A stretch of 64,000 nucleotides of DNA from Chiayiivirga flava (GTDB taxonomy: Bacteria > Pseudomonadota > Gammaproteobacteria > Xanthomonadales > Xanthomonadaceae). The DNA lies in assembly GCF_014202825.1 (NCBI RefSeq), contig NZ_JACHHP010000001.1, positions 434,001-498,000 of the forward strand, read 5' to 3'. The notes beneath the pieces were generated by a model. It was not told the origin of the DNA, made no database searches, and saw nothing but the letters and a program-made list of their open reading frames with translations. Below are positions 1 to 8,358 of the stretch, in pieces (the stretch's first letter is position 1; each line of letters opens with the position of its first letter). A program made the position numbers and the translations under genes.

Positions 1-170
1 CGATGCAGGGTCATGCGTTTGCTCGCGATCAGCACTTCGCCGGGCTCGCGCACGCCGTCGCCCTCCGGATCGTCCCAGGCCACGCCGGAAATGCTGTGCG
101 CCTGGGCCAGGCCGGCGAGCAGGCTTGCGGCCATCCACACTATCGTCGCTGCTGCGGGTAACGGGCGCAT
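1..170 (-). CDS. N-terminal part of an exported SdrD B-like domain protein (runs off the window)
   Basis: An ATG at 170-168, preceded by AGGAG six bases upstream, opens a frame that stays open to base 1 (56 codons visible). It begins MRPLPAAATIVWMAASLLAG and continues with a hydrophobic stretch ending LAQAHS, a good signal peptide. The mature part starts with ISGVAWDDPEGDGVREPGE, which is the opening of a bacterial SdrD B-like (Cna-type beta-sandwich) domain. Such domains occur in long exported or surface proteins. It is divergent from the LVIVD gene at 468, with a perfect palindrome between them. The rest of the protein and its role lie outside the window. Confidence 0.75.
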   Translation of the reverse strand, partial: MRPLPAAATIVWMAASLLAGLAQAHSISGVAWDDPEGDGVREPGEVLIASKRMTLH

Positions 171-386
171 TGTCGTCTCCTGAGCCGGATGCCGATGCCT
201 GATATGCAAACGGGCGACTGCAGCAGACATTCGCCTGCGCGTACTGCAAGGAGGCCTGTGAAGCCCGCAGACCTGCAGCGCCCTGCGGCCGCCCGCCTTG
301 CCGCCCGGCGCCGGTCGATTATGCACCCGCCGACGCCATCGTCCTGCCATCGCGCGTCGCTTGGCGCCCCGCAGCCCGTTTCGCGC

Positions 387-403
387 AAATTTCGACGAAA
401 TTT
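387..403. promoter_or_regulatory. 17-bp perfect palindrome between divergent genes
   Basis: AAATTTCG-A-CGAAATTT is a perfect inverted repeat in an otherwise GC-rich 297-bp gap between the minus gene starting at 170 and the plus gene starting at 468. Position and symmetry suit a dimeric repressor site serving one or both promoters. The regulator is unknown. Confidence 0.4.
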
Positions 404-467
404 CACGCCATTTGCAGGCCTTCACGCGGAAGCGGCCGCCAGACTCCGGCCGTTCCCCAGCTAGGCC

Positions 468-2711
468 ATGCCCATGCAGCCGACCTCTCCCGTTCGCCCG
501 CGATTGCCGCAACCCGGCCGGCTCCTGCCACGGCTGGTGCTTGTGCTCGGCCTGCTCCTGTCCGGCGCTGCCGTGGCCGGCACCTGCGAACTCGGCGAAG
601 GCCGCTGGGGCGGTGGCCCGCCGCAGGACGCCGAGCGCTGGCTCGGCGGGGGCGAGGATCTGCTGCTGGTCGGTGCCGGCGCGGAGCTGGTGGTGTTCGA
701 TCTCGCCACCCCCACCACGCCGGTGGAGCTCGGTCGCGCCGTGTTGTCGCACCCGGCGGTGAGCGTGGCGGTGTCGGCGGACGGCCAGCTCGCCGCCGTC
801 TCGGACTGGTTCGACAACGTGACCCTGCTGGACATCGGCAATCGCGCCGCGCCCACCGCGCGCGGGAGCTACGCCTGGGCCGGACTGGAGCAGCCGACCG
901 GCATGGCGTTCTCGGGCAACCATCTCTACGTGGCCGTACGGACCATCGGCCTTGCCGTACTCGACATCGGCGATCCCGACGCACCCGCGTTCGTCGCCAA
1001 CTCCGACGGCACGCCGACCGATTTCGTCTTCGACGTGGCGCTGCATGGCAACCACGCCTACCTCGGCCAGGGCGCCGACGGCGTGCAGATCGTCGACATC
1101 GGCGACCCGACCCACCCCACCGTGGTGGGCAACGTGGCCGCGTGGACCGACGCCGGCCAGATCGACATCGTCGGCAACCGCGCCTACGTGGCGCGCGGCG
1201 GCTCCGGCGTCGGCATTCTCGATCTCTCCAACCCGGTCGCGCCCGCCCAACTGGGCACGTTCGGCACCGACGGTTATGCCTACGAAACCGCCGTGCTCCC
1301 GGGTGATCGCCTGGCGGTGGCGAACGGCTTCAACGGCACGAAGATCTTCGATATCGCCAACCCCGCGCTGGCCGTGGAGCTGGGCGCGTTCGGCAACAAC
1401 CCGTATCGACTGGTGCCGCTGGGCGATCGCATTTTCTCCGTGCATCCGTTCGCGTCGCGCATCTCGCTCGTCGACGTGCAGACACCGGCCACGCCCACCA
1501 CGCTGGCGAACATCGATTTCGCCGGCCAAAGCCATGCCGTGAGCGCGGGCAACGACCACGTGCTCGTCGCCAACGGCAGCGGTGGCGCCATCATGCTGGA
1601 CACCACCAACCCGGTACAGCCCACGTACGTCGGACGCGTGATGCTGGACGCGCAGCGCGTCGCACACGTGAACGGCCACGGCGTGGTCAGCGCGGGATAC
1701 TCCAGCGCGGTGGACGTGATCGATCCGCAACCGACCGGTCCGGCGATCGTTGCCAGCATCGACAACCAGTTCCAGACCAACGATCTCGTCGGCGCGGACA
1801 ATCGCCTCTACATCGCGTCCGGCGAAGCCGGCGGCCTGCGCATCTACGACATGAGCAACCCGCTGCTGCCGCAGTTCGAGGGCGCGGTGTCGGTGCCCGG
1901 CCAGACCGTGTGGCAGATCGCGGTGGCCGGCGATTTCGCCTACAGCGGCTACATCCTGGCGGACGAAATGCTGGTGATGGACGTGTCCGACCCCGCGGCG
2001 CCGGTGGTGATCGGCACCCACCAGCTGCCCCCGAGCATCTACGCCGGACCGACCGACATGGCCGCCAGCGGCAACACCGTGTTCGTCGCCACCCAGGTCA
2101 ACGGCGTCCGCATTCTGCAGCACGACGGCGCCGGCAATCTCGACGACATCGGCGCCATCGATCTGGGTCTCGCCTCGCCCACCGGCGTGAGCGTGGATGG
2201 CGACCGCCTCTACATCGCCGGCGGCGTATTCAGCGGCCTGCTGATCTACGACGTGAGCGATCCGGCAAACCCGCAGTTCGTCGCGCAGTACAACACCGCC
2301 GGCGACGGCCTCGCGGTGCACGCGGCGCACGGCGTGATCGCCATCGCCGAGGGCGACAGCGGCGTCAGCACGATCGGCTGCGGCTTCAACGTGGAGAATG
2401 CAGCGCCGGTGGCCGTCGGACAGATCAACGACCAGGTCGACGACGCCGGCGAAACCATCTTCCCGCTGTCCGTGCATCCCAACTTCGACGACCCCGACGG
2501 CCAGGCCCTGACCTACAGCGCCACAGGACTGCCGCCGGGCCTCGCCATCGGTGCCGGCAGCGGCGTCATCAGCGGCACGCTCTCCGGCGGCAGCGCCGGC
2601 GTGTACCCGGTGGTGGTGACGGCCACCGATCCGTTCGATCTGTCGGCGACGCAGGCGTTCGAGTGGACAGTCAACGGCGCGCCGGAGATCTTCACCGACG
2701 GTTTCGAATAG
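468..2711 (+). CDS. Exported LVIVD-repeat beta-propeller protein with putative Ig domain and C-terminal DGFE tag
   Basis: 747 residues. An N-terminal basic stretch and hydrophobic segment (about residues 22-38, ending AAVAGT) form a signal peptide. From about 55 to 630 there are many copies of a 45-residue unit of the form GxxxYVA...GLxVLDIxDPxxPxxVGxx, the LVIVD repeat that folds as a beta-propeller. Residues about 645-735 form a putative Ig (He_PIG-like) domain with LTYSATGLPPGLAIGAGSGV. The protein ends IFTDGFE, a tag shared with other exported proteins in this window. LVIVD proteins are usually cell-surface or secreted; no enzymatic motif is visible. An ATG at 474 is an alternative start. 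It may be co-transcribed with the phosphatase 134 bp downstream. Confidence 0.85.
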   Translation: MPMQPTSPVRPRLPQPGRLLPRLVLVLGLLLSGAAVAGTCELGEGRWGGGPPQDAERWLGGGEDLLLVGAGAELVVFDLATPTTPVELGRAVLSHPAVSVAVSADGQLAAVSDWFDNVTLLDIGNRAAPTARGSYAWAGLEQPTGMAFSGNHLYVAVRTIGLAVLDIGDPDAPAFVANSDGTPTDFVFDVALHGNHAYLGQGADGVQIVDIGDPTHPTVVGNVAAWTDAGQIDIVGNRAYVARGGSGVGILDLSNPVAPAQLGTFGTDGYAYETAVLPGDRLAVANGFNGTKIFDIANPALAVELGAFGNNPYRLVPLGDRIFSVHPFASRISLVDVQTPATPTTLANIDFAGQSHAVSAGNDHVLVANGSGGAIMLDTTNPVQPTYVGRVMLDAQRVAHVNGHGVVSAGYSSAVDVIDPQPTGPAIVASIDNQFQTNDLVGADNRLYIASGEAGGLRIYDMSNPLLPQFEGAVSVPGQTVWQIAVAGDFAYSGYILADEMLVMDVSDPAAPVVIGTHQLPPSIYAGPTDMAASGNTVFVATQVNGVRILQHDGAGNLDDIGAIDLGLASPTGVSVDGDRLYIAGGVFSGLLIYDVSDPANPQFVAQYNTAGDGLAVHAAHGVIAIAEGDSGVSTIGCGFNVENAAPVAVGQINDQVDDAGETIFPLSVHPNFDDPDGQALTYSATGLPPGLAIGAGSGVISGTLSGGSAGVYPVVVTATDPFDLSATQAFEWTVNGAPEIFTDGFE

Positions 2712-2845
2712 ACGCTTCGCGCATGTCCGCGCCCGCACCGCCGCACGCCGCAGCGCGGGCGCACGACAAACCGAACGGCGCACAATCGCTGGTGCGGACG
2801 CGTTGCGCGCACTACGCTCGCGGAACTCCTTCGAGCGTCCCTGCC

Positions 2846-3622
2846 ATGCACACGTCCACCGCTTCGCGTTTTGCACCCCTTCTGCGCCGCATCGCCGTGC
2901 TGGCCGTCGCGCTCGTCGCAACCAACATCGGTGCGAGAGACATCACCGCAAAGGACGCCGCGCCCGCGCTGCGTGAAATCATCCTCGTCCGCCACGGCCA
3001 CTACGCCGCCGACCCGAGCATCGATGCACGCATCGGTCCCGGCCTCTCGCCGCTGGGCGTGGCGCAGGCGCACCTTGTCGGCGCCCGCATCCACGCCGAC
3101 GTTCCGCGCATCGACGGCCTGCACGTGAGCCCGATGCAGCGCGCGCGCGACACCGCTGCCTCCATCGGCGCGCTGTTTCCGGAGCGCAGCTTCGAGGTGC
3201 TGCCCGACCTCGCCGAATGCACCCCGCCCACGCGGCGCAAGGACATCACCGCGCAGGAATCGCCCGAGTCCCTCGCCGCCTGCAAGGCGCAACTCGATCG
3301 CCTGTTCGAACGCCATTTCGCAACGCCCGGCCCGGCCGGCCGCACCGACCTGTTCGTCTGCCACGGCAACGTGATCCGCTACCTCGTCATGCGCGCGCTC
3401 GGCGTAGACAGCGAGGCGTGGCTGGAACTCTCCATCGGCCACGCCAGCGTCACCCGCATCCGCGTGGAAGCGGATGGCCGCTACAAGGTGATCGCGGTCG
3501 GCGACGTGGGCCACCTCCCGACCCACCTGCGCACCGGCGCAAGCGGCGATCCGGAGCGCGATCTGGCGGTGGACAGCCTGCGCACCGCGCCCGCGCCTGC
3601 AGTGCCCTCGCGCATCGAATAG
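2846..3622 (+). CDS. Exported histidine phosphatase family protein
   Basis: 258 residues from ATG 2846. A signal peptide (LLRRIAVLAVALVATNIGA) precedes a phosphoglycerate-mutase-like domain. The catalytic RHG motif is in EIILVRHGHY at about residue 48, and a second catalytic His is in LFVCHGNVIRYLVMR about 130 residues later, with the SPMQRARDTA helix between. These are the hallmarks of the branch-1 histidine phosphatase superfamily, which transfers phosphate through a phospho-His intermediate. The signal peptide places it in the periplasm, unlike cytoplasmic mutases, so a phosphatase role is more likely. The substrate cannot be told. The extra C-terminal 35 residues are low complexity. Confidence 0.85.
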   Translation: MHTSTASRFAPLLRRIAVLAVALVATNIGARDITAKDAAPALREIILVRHGHYAADPSIDARIGPGLSPLGVAQAHLVGARIHADVPRIDGLHVSPMQRARDTAASIGALFPERSFEVLPDLAECTPPTRRKDITAQESPESLAACKAQLDRLFERHFATPGPAGRTDLFVCHGNVIRYLVMRALGVDSEAWLELSIGHASVTRIRVEADGRYKVIAVGDVGHLPTHLRTGASGDPERDLAVDSLRTAPAPAVPSRIE

Positions 3623-4059
3623 GACGGCGTCCGCAATCCGGCGGCTGGCGGCGCGTTTCGTCATACGATCGCGAGGCCCGGCGCGCGAAGGCCTCGGTGC
3701 ATGGGGCGGATTTGCCTAGACTCGCCAGCGTCGCCGGCACCGCACGAAGTCCCCGCAGCGGCACGGCCTGCTGCCATATCCGCCTCAAACGTGTGCGATC
3801 GCATCGCCGTGGTCCGTGTCGCCAACGCGTCAGCCGTGGCCCGGTGTCACGTGAGCGCCGATTCTCCCACCCATCCACGTCACAACTTGTGAAATTCGCC
3901 ATCGGCATTTTCATGACACAGCGCACAGGATAAATTCCCCGGACGCGCCACCATCCGCGCGCCCGTTGCAGAGAAAAATCCGGGGATATGGGAAACAGGG
4001 GTCCCATCGACGACTTGACCACGCGCGGGATCGCGCGCGCCCGCGACGGCGTGCTCGGC
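3623..4059. other. Non-coding stretch before the NERD remnant
   Basis: No supported gene. Near its end, GGAAACAGGGGTCCCATC at 3991-4008 resembles the GAAACCGGGGTCAGAGT-type repeat that populates 5.3-12.9 kb and may be a decayed copy. Nothing else was recognised. Confidence 0.4.
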
Positions 4060-4242
4060 ATGGCCACGCTGATCCCCTCCCGCCACCTTGCCCTCCCGCG
4101 CATGACCGCGGGCGAACGCCGCACCGCGCATCGGCTCGAAGACAAACTCGACGACGATTATCTCGCCTGGTTCGACGTGCCCATCGGCCCGCGCCAGCGC
4201 CAGCCCGATTTCGTGGTGCTGCGTCCCAACCGAGACTTCCTG
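4060..4242 (+). pseudogene. 5' remnant of a NERD-domain helicase-type gene
   Basis: Starting at ATG 4060, 61 codons read MATLIPSRHLALPRMTAGER, then ...RLEDKLDDDYLAWFDVPIGP and RQRQPDFVVLRPNRDFL. This matches the N-terminus of the long NERD-domain plus UvrD/DEAD helicase proteins common in Proteobacteria, which continue with an LVLEVKDW segment here missing. After 4242 the frame dissolves into low-complexity proline-rich sequence and a dispersed repeat, so the nuclease core and the entire helicase are gone. The open frame formally continues to 4449. I read it as a decayed fragment; family identification is from recognisable motifs, not a search. Confidence 0.65.
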
Positions 4243-4330
4243 CGTCGCGCACCGAGCAACCCGCTCATCCATCCCGCGACCCACCCAAACCCGCGCGCCC
4301 CCACCCACCTCCGCGGCACCATCGAAGCCT

Positions 4331-4374
4331 CCCTTCTCCCGCGCAGCGGGGGAAGGTGCCGGCAGGCGGAAGGG
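4331..4374 (+). repeat. Dispersed REP-like intergenic repeat, copy 1
   Basis: A stem-forming segment (CTTCTCCCGC/GCAGCGGGGGAAGG) is followed by TGCCGGCAGGCGG. The reverse complement of the same module occurs at 17761-17808, so this is a dispersed genomic repeat, not part of a gene. Confidence 0.6.
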
Positions 4375-4441
4375 CGCACTCTCCCCAAACGAGGCAACAC
4401 CGTCACCCCACCCTCGCCGCCCAAATCCACAAACGTGCCTC

Positions 4442-5257
4442 ATGGCTAGACGCAACAAAGGCCTCGTCGAACTGCTTGCCGACAGCCCGTGGCCTGCCGG
4501 CCTGATAGTCGGCGCAACCGGCTTCCTCGTCATCCGCTACGGCCTCGGCTGGTCCTTCTCGACCTTCGGCGGGCGGTTCATGACCGGCGTCGGCACCGCA
4601 TTTTCGGACGGCGCACTCGCTCCGCTCGCATGGCTGTTCCTGGGCATGGGCGCGCTTGCATCGCTCGCGTCGCTTATCCGCTCCCGACACCGCGCAGCCA
4701 CGCTCGACAACAACCGCACGCTCCAGCAGATCCGCGACCTCAGCTGGATCCGATTCGAGCAACTCGTCGGCGAAGCCTTCCGCCGCCAGGGCTATGCCGT
4801 CGAAGAAACCGGCCTCGGCGGCGCCGACGGCGGCATCGACCTGCGCCTGCGCCGCGAAGGCCAACTGCACCTCGTCCAATGCAAACAATGGCGCCGCGAA
4901 CGCGTCGGCGTGAACGTGGTGCGCGAAATGTTCGGCCTGCTCGTCCACCACGGCGCGCATCGCGTGAAGATCGTCACCATCGGCGACTTCACCCCGGACG
5001 CCCGCGCCTTCGCCCGCGACAAACCGGTGGACTGCATCACGGGCGCGCAACTGCTGCAGCTGATCGACGGGCTACCTCTCCACGCAACGGACAGCATGCC
5101 GTCGACGGTCAACCCCGCGCGCGCCGCCGACTGCCCGACCTGCGGCAGCACGATGACCACCCGCACGAACAGGCGATCCGGCGAACGTTTCCTGGGCTGC
5201 ACCCGCTATCCCGCGTGTCGCGGCACACGCAAGGTCGACACCAATGCGCTTGCCTGA
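4442..5257 (+). CDS. Membrane-anchored Mrr-type restriction endonuclease with C4 zinc finger
   Basis: 271 residues. Two transmembrane segments (about 16-38 and 56-79) are followed by an Mrr_cat domain (about 97-205) whose nuclease core is visible as ETGLGGADGGIDL and then LVQCKQW. This is the (D/E)...QxK pattern of PD-(D/E)XK-fold type IV restriction enzymes. The C-terminus (about 226-262) is a topoisomerase-type zinc finger, CPTCG...CTRYPAC. Membrane-tethered Mrr proteins of this shape are widespread; their role may be in DNA quality control rather than classical restriction. It abuts the NERD remnant upstream and the repeat-bounded island downstream. GC-rich codon use matches the host, unlike the NACHT gene that follows. 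Confidence 0.85.
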   Translation: MARRNKGLVELLADSPWPAGLIVGATGFLVIRYGLGWSFSTFGGRFMTGVGTAFSDGALAPLAWLFLGMGALASLASLIRSRHRAATLDNNRTLQQIRDLSWIRFEQLVGEAFRRQGYAVEETGLGGADGGIDLRLRREGQLHLVQCKQWRRERVGVNVVREMFGLLVHHGAHRVKIVTIGDFTPDARAFARDKPVDCITGAQLLQLIDGLPLHATDSMPSTVNPARAADCPTCGSTMTTRTNRRSGERFLGCTRYPACRGTRKVDTNALA

Positions 5258-5275
5258 GCTTGACACAGGAAACTG

Positions 5276-5400
5276 CACTCTGACCCGGGTTTTACCACTC
5301 TGACCCGGGTTTTACGGGTTTTAGCGGGCGCTGGAGAAGCGGTTTCTGGATAAGGGGGAAGCAGGGTGAGGGGAACGAAATTGCGCTCTGACCCGCATTT
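5276..5400 (-). repeat. GGGGTCAGAG-family repeats, left boundary of the island
   Basis: Two perfect tandem 20-bp copies of CACTCTGACCCGGGTTTTAC lie at 5276-5295 and 5296-5315, and a degenerate copy, GCGCTCTGACCCGCATTT, at 5383-5400. They point opposite to the copies at 11.5-12.85 kb, so the island is enclosed by inverted repeats. The intervening 67 bases hold nothing recognisable. Confidence 0.8.
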
Positions 5401-5448
5401 CGCACGCATTTAAGACTGTCGCAGATTAACTAAAATCAAGGGCTAAAT

Positions 5449-7416
5449 ATGATAGATACAGCAATCGTTTCAGCTACACTTGCGGGATCGAAGCTCGCCG
5501 TAGAATGGGTTTCCGGCCTAGCCAAAGCTTGGCGGCTTTCCAACTCCGACAAGCGCGAATGGAATGAAATGTGTGCCGCAATAGTCAGCCATACCAGCAA
5601 CCTGGTGGGCCGCTTCAGCGTAATACGGACGATCGCATTTCCGAACGACTCTGTAGAGTTAGACTCAATCTACGTTCCACTGACGCTGGTAAATGAAAAA
5701 CTCCGGATCAGTTGCAAAGTCAATTCGTTCCCCACAGATCTATTGAACAAACACAAGAAAATAATGGTCGTAGACGCTGCAGGAATGGGAAAATCTACGG
5801 TTACAAAAGTAATTTATCTCAAGTGTCTGAGTGAGCGCAAACATCTACCTCTATACGTAGATCTCAGGAGGCTTTCGGGGGATGAATCAGTGGAGCACTC
5901 CCTTGGAAAGCAAATGGGATTGAAACAAAAGCACTATGAATTTTTCTCCGAGCTCCTCACCACAAAGCCAATTCTTATCGTTTTTGACGGGTTTGACGAA
6001 ATCACCGACAGCCAAAAGCAGAAAGTAGCTCGCGCGCTCCGCGATTTCTCCGATCGGGCTAAGGAATCGAGAATAATAATTACAAGCCGACCTGAACTCC
6101 CATTTAGCGAGTACACCGATTTCGCCACGTTGAGTATACAGCGACTCACAATACCAGAAGCCAGCCTTTTAATTGAAAAATATGGCCTAGCCTATAATTT
6201 TGCGGATGCAGCCGCAGCGCTTTTAGCGGAGCTAAACGTCCGTCACTCGGCAACAATCAACAGCTTCCTAGAGAATCCACTTCTAACCTCACTTGTTTTT
6301 CGAGCCTTCGAGTATAAATCAATCGTCCCAGTCAAACGAACTGTATTCTATCGCCAAGTGTTTGATGCGCTTTATGCGTCACACGACGCAAACAAGGAAA
6401 CTGGTTTCTCGAGAGAAAAAAAATGCGGCCTTCATGAAGACGAATTTCACCGGGTCCTCAGAGCACTCGCCTCCATCTACAAACGCGAGAAATCCGTAGA
6501 AGTTAAGAAAGAAAAATTTCTAGACATGGTTAAGGAGGTACGAAAATCAATTTGTTCAGATTTAATATTTGCGCCGCAAGATTTCCTGGCAGATGCGACC
6601 CACGCCGTTCCCATTTTCGTGAGGGACGGAGAATTCGTCAGATGGTCCCACAAATCGCTCATGGACTATTTCCTCGCCGAATTCTTGATTCTCGACTATT
6701 CGGCATCCAAGGAGGATGCATTGAAAAAAATTGCCTTTGGCCAGGAAAGCACATCAAATGAAAACCTGCTTACGCTCACCTGCGAGCTGGACCCGGCATT
6801 GTTTTCAAAAGCGGTGGTGGTCCCAGCAATTAAGGAATTGACGCAAGCACACGACAACATTTCGCAACAACTGCCTCCCCATTTAGATAAAGACTTGCGG
6901 CGCGACATTTCGATCTTTTGCTCTCTGTACCATGTATACGCACTACCAGATCAGCAGAACTTCAATCCTCATATATGGGATCAGCTTGGCGAAAAAGGCA
7001 GCAAAAATAAGGGATTAAACCTCGATATATTTGTTCCGCAATTTATATATTACCTAGGACTTGACGCTGGTGCACTTCTCATATCTGCCCATCGCTCATT
7101 CGTAGCATTGCGGGCCGCGATAAGCTTAGGACTCATACCTACTATAAGTTTGTGGGACATTTCTAGAAGCTATTCAGACTCTGAGGCCACCATCTCACTT
7201 AAGTCATTAAAAAGAAGATCGAGTATATTTCTAAAGAGTAGTGATGAAAATACTTGGGATGAACAGAGCATCGACAACAATTTTCCAGCCGTAATGAAAA
7301 CAATTAACGCGGCCGACTTTCCTGTTGTTGATTTTCCTGGCATTGCTAAATATGGACGTGAACTAGAAAAGGCATCCGCCGCCTCGATTGCGGCCAGATC
7401 AACTGATATATTTTAG
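5449..7416 (+). CDS. Bacterial NACHT-domain STAND NTPase (antiphage-type)
   Basis: 655 residues. An N-terminal helical region (about 1-95) precedes a NACHT NTPase: Walker A is GMGKST at 112-117, Walker B ILIVFDGFDE at 175-184, and a sensor segment ITSRPE follows at about 211-216. NACHT proteins are STAND-class switches, and bacterial members (bNACHT) protect against phages. The C-terminal 350 residues show no LRR, TPR or WD repeat I can see and would hold the sensor. AAGGG lies eight bases before the ATG. Base composition is clearly AT-richer than the flanking chromosome, with AAA/AAT/ATA codons frequent, which indicates horizontal acquisition. Repeat copies lie immediately on both sides: the stop codon at 7414-7416 directly abuts the next repeat. 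Antiphage function is inferred from the family. Confidence 0.85.
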   Translation: MIDTAIVSATLAGSKLAVEWVSGLAKAWRLSNSDKREWNEMCAAIVSHTSNLVGRFSVIRTIAFPNDSVELDSIYVPLTLVNEKLRISCKVNSFPTDLLNKHKKIMVVDAAGMGKSTVTKVIYLKCLSERKHLPLYVDLRRLSGDESVEHSLGKQMGLKQKHYEFFSELLTTKPILIVFDGFDEITDSQKQKVARALRDFSDRAKESRIIITSRPELPFSEYTDFATLSIQRLTIPEASLLIEKYGLAYNFADAAAALLAELNVRHSATINSFLENPLLTSLVFRAFEYKSIVPVKRTVFYRQVFDALYASHDANKETGFSREKKCGLHEDEFHRVLRALASIYKREKSVEVKKEKFLDMVKEVRKSICSDLIFAPQDFLADATHAVPIFVRDGEFVRWSHKSLMDYFLAEFLILDYSASKEDALKKIAFGQESTSNENLLTLTCELDPALFSKAVVVPAIKELTQAHDNISQQLPPHLDKDLRRDISIFCSLYHVYALPDQQNFNPHIWDQLGEKGSKNKGLNLDIFVPQFIYYLGLDAGALLISAHRSFVALRAAISLGLIPTISLWDISRSYSDSEATISLKSLKRRSSIFLKSSDENTWDEQSIDNNFPAVMKTINAADFPVVDFPGIAKYGRELEKASAASIAARSTDIF

Positions 7417-7535
7417 GAAATAACGGGGTCAGATCCACTTTGCCGTTGAAAAGAGACTGCAGAACTGAAATAACGGCGTCAGGTCCACTTGCAATGTTTA
7501 GGAGATTTACAGCAACTCAAAGTGGATTTGGCCCC
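7417..7535. repeat. GGGGTCAGAG-family repeat cluster with inverted partner
   Basis: Two direct 24-bp copies (GAAATAACGGGGTCAG plus ATCCACTT at 7417-7440; GAAATAACGGCGTCAG plus GTCCACTT at 7467-7490) are followed by an inverted copy, AAGTGGATTTGGCCCC, at 7520-7535. The cluster starts on the base after the NACHT stop codon and lies upstream of the peptidase gene. Confidence 0.75.
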
Positions 7536-7625
7536 GATTCGCAGGCATTTCGACAGACGCCTAGAGAGATGGCGACTAGGGCCAGCCTTGCAATTCGCTA
7601 CCGATATACTACTGAGCAGAGAAAA

Positions 7626-8213
7626 ATGTCAAAAGTTCCGTTCAGACAACAAGCTTCAGAGTATGACTGTGTTCCAACCACGTTTATCAATGGCCTGTCT
7701 GCCCTGTTCCAGCGAAAAGAAATACCAGCAGCTGTCATTCAGAAAGTATTCTTGTACACACTGGACAGTTTTGAGCGTGGGACACACGGACAGGGGACTA
7801 CGCTTCACGCAACCGCGTTACTCGCAGACTGGCTCGAAAGGTGCAGGCTAAAGAATTTTGGCGTTAAAGCAGTTCATCTTGAAGGGGCGAGCGTAAATTT
7901 TGGGCCTGGCAGTCTAGTCTCCAAATGCCTCAATGCAGGCGGTGTTGCTCTGCTTGGCGTGACGTGGGGGAAGAATGGGCACTACATCCTAGCACTTAGA
8001 CACGATGCGCGCTGGGTATATGCTTTTGATCCCTATCCAATTGCGCACAAAAATAAGAAGCACGTCGAGTCGCTGGAATTTGATGGCAAGCAGGGGCCGA
8101 ATTGCAGAATTCTAAAGCAGTGGCTCAACGTGCGATCTGACAAGAGTAATTATCGTCTCGGCACCATCGCAAACCGGGACTGCGTCCTGCTTTCTCGATC
8201 GAGCGATAGCTGA
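7626..8213 (+). CDS. C39-like cysteine peptidase family protein
   Basis: 195 residues from ATG 7626. It carries a papain-like triad in the order expected for C39-like peptidases: Cys15 in SEYDCVPTTFING, His119 in KNGHYILALR and Asp135 in VYAFDPYP. There is no signal peptide and no linked ABC exporter, so it is a free cytoplasmic peptidase-like protein, not a bacteriocin-processing transporter. It sits between two repeat clusters with no partner gene in the same unit. Moderate GC content and its placement after a NACHT gene suggest accessory cargo; a role in defence or toxicity is only a guess. Upstream in-frame starts would read through the repeat, so the internal ATG is preferred. Confidence 0.65.
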   Translation: MSKVPFRQQASEYDCVPTTFINGLSALFQRKEIPAAVIQKVFLYTLDSFERGTHGQGTTLHATALLADWLERCRLKNFGVKAVHLEGASVNFGPGSLVSKCLNAGGVALLGVTWGKNGHYILALRHDARWVYAFDPYPIAHKNKKHVESLEFDGKQGPNCRILKQWLNVRSDKSNYRLGTIANRDCVLLSRSSDS

Positions 8214-8264
8214 ACGGAGACGCAGAGAACGCCCAATTTTCAAGATTCGGGTCCAAAAGGAGTC

Positions 8265-8317
8265 GGGGGCAGAGTGTAATAGTAGACACGATAAAATTCA
8301 CTCTGAACCGAACTTCC
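8265..8317. repeat. GGGGTCAGAG-family inverted pair
   Basis: GGGGGCAGAGTGTAAT at 8265-8280 faces AATTCACTCTGAACCGAAC beginning at 8295, giving an imperfect inverted pair between the peptidase and the phospholipase C-like gene. Confidence 0.65.
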
Positions 8318-8358
8318 GGGAATTTCCAACCCGAATTTCCGTCACGCAGACACGGGCC

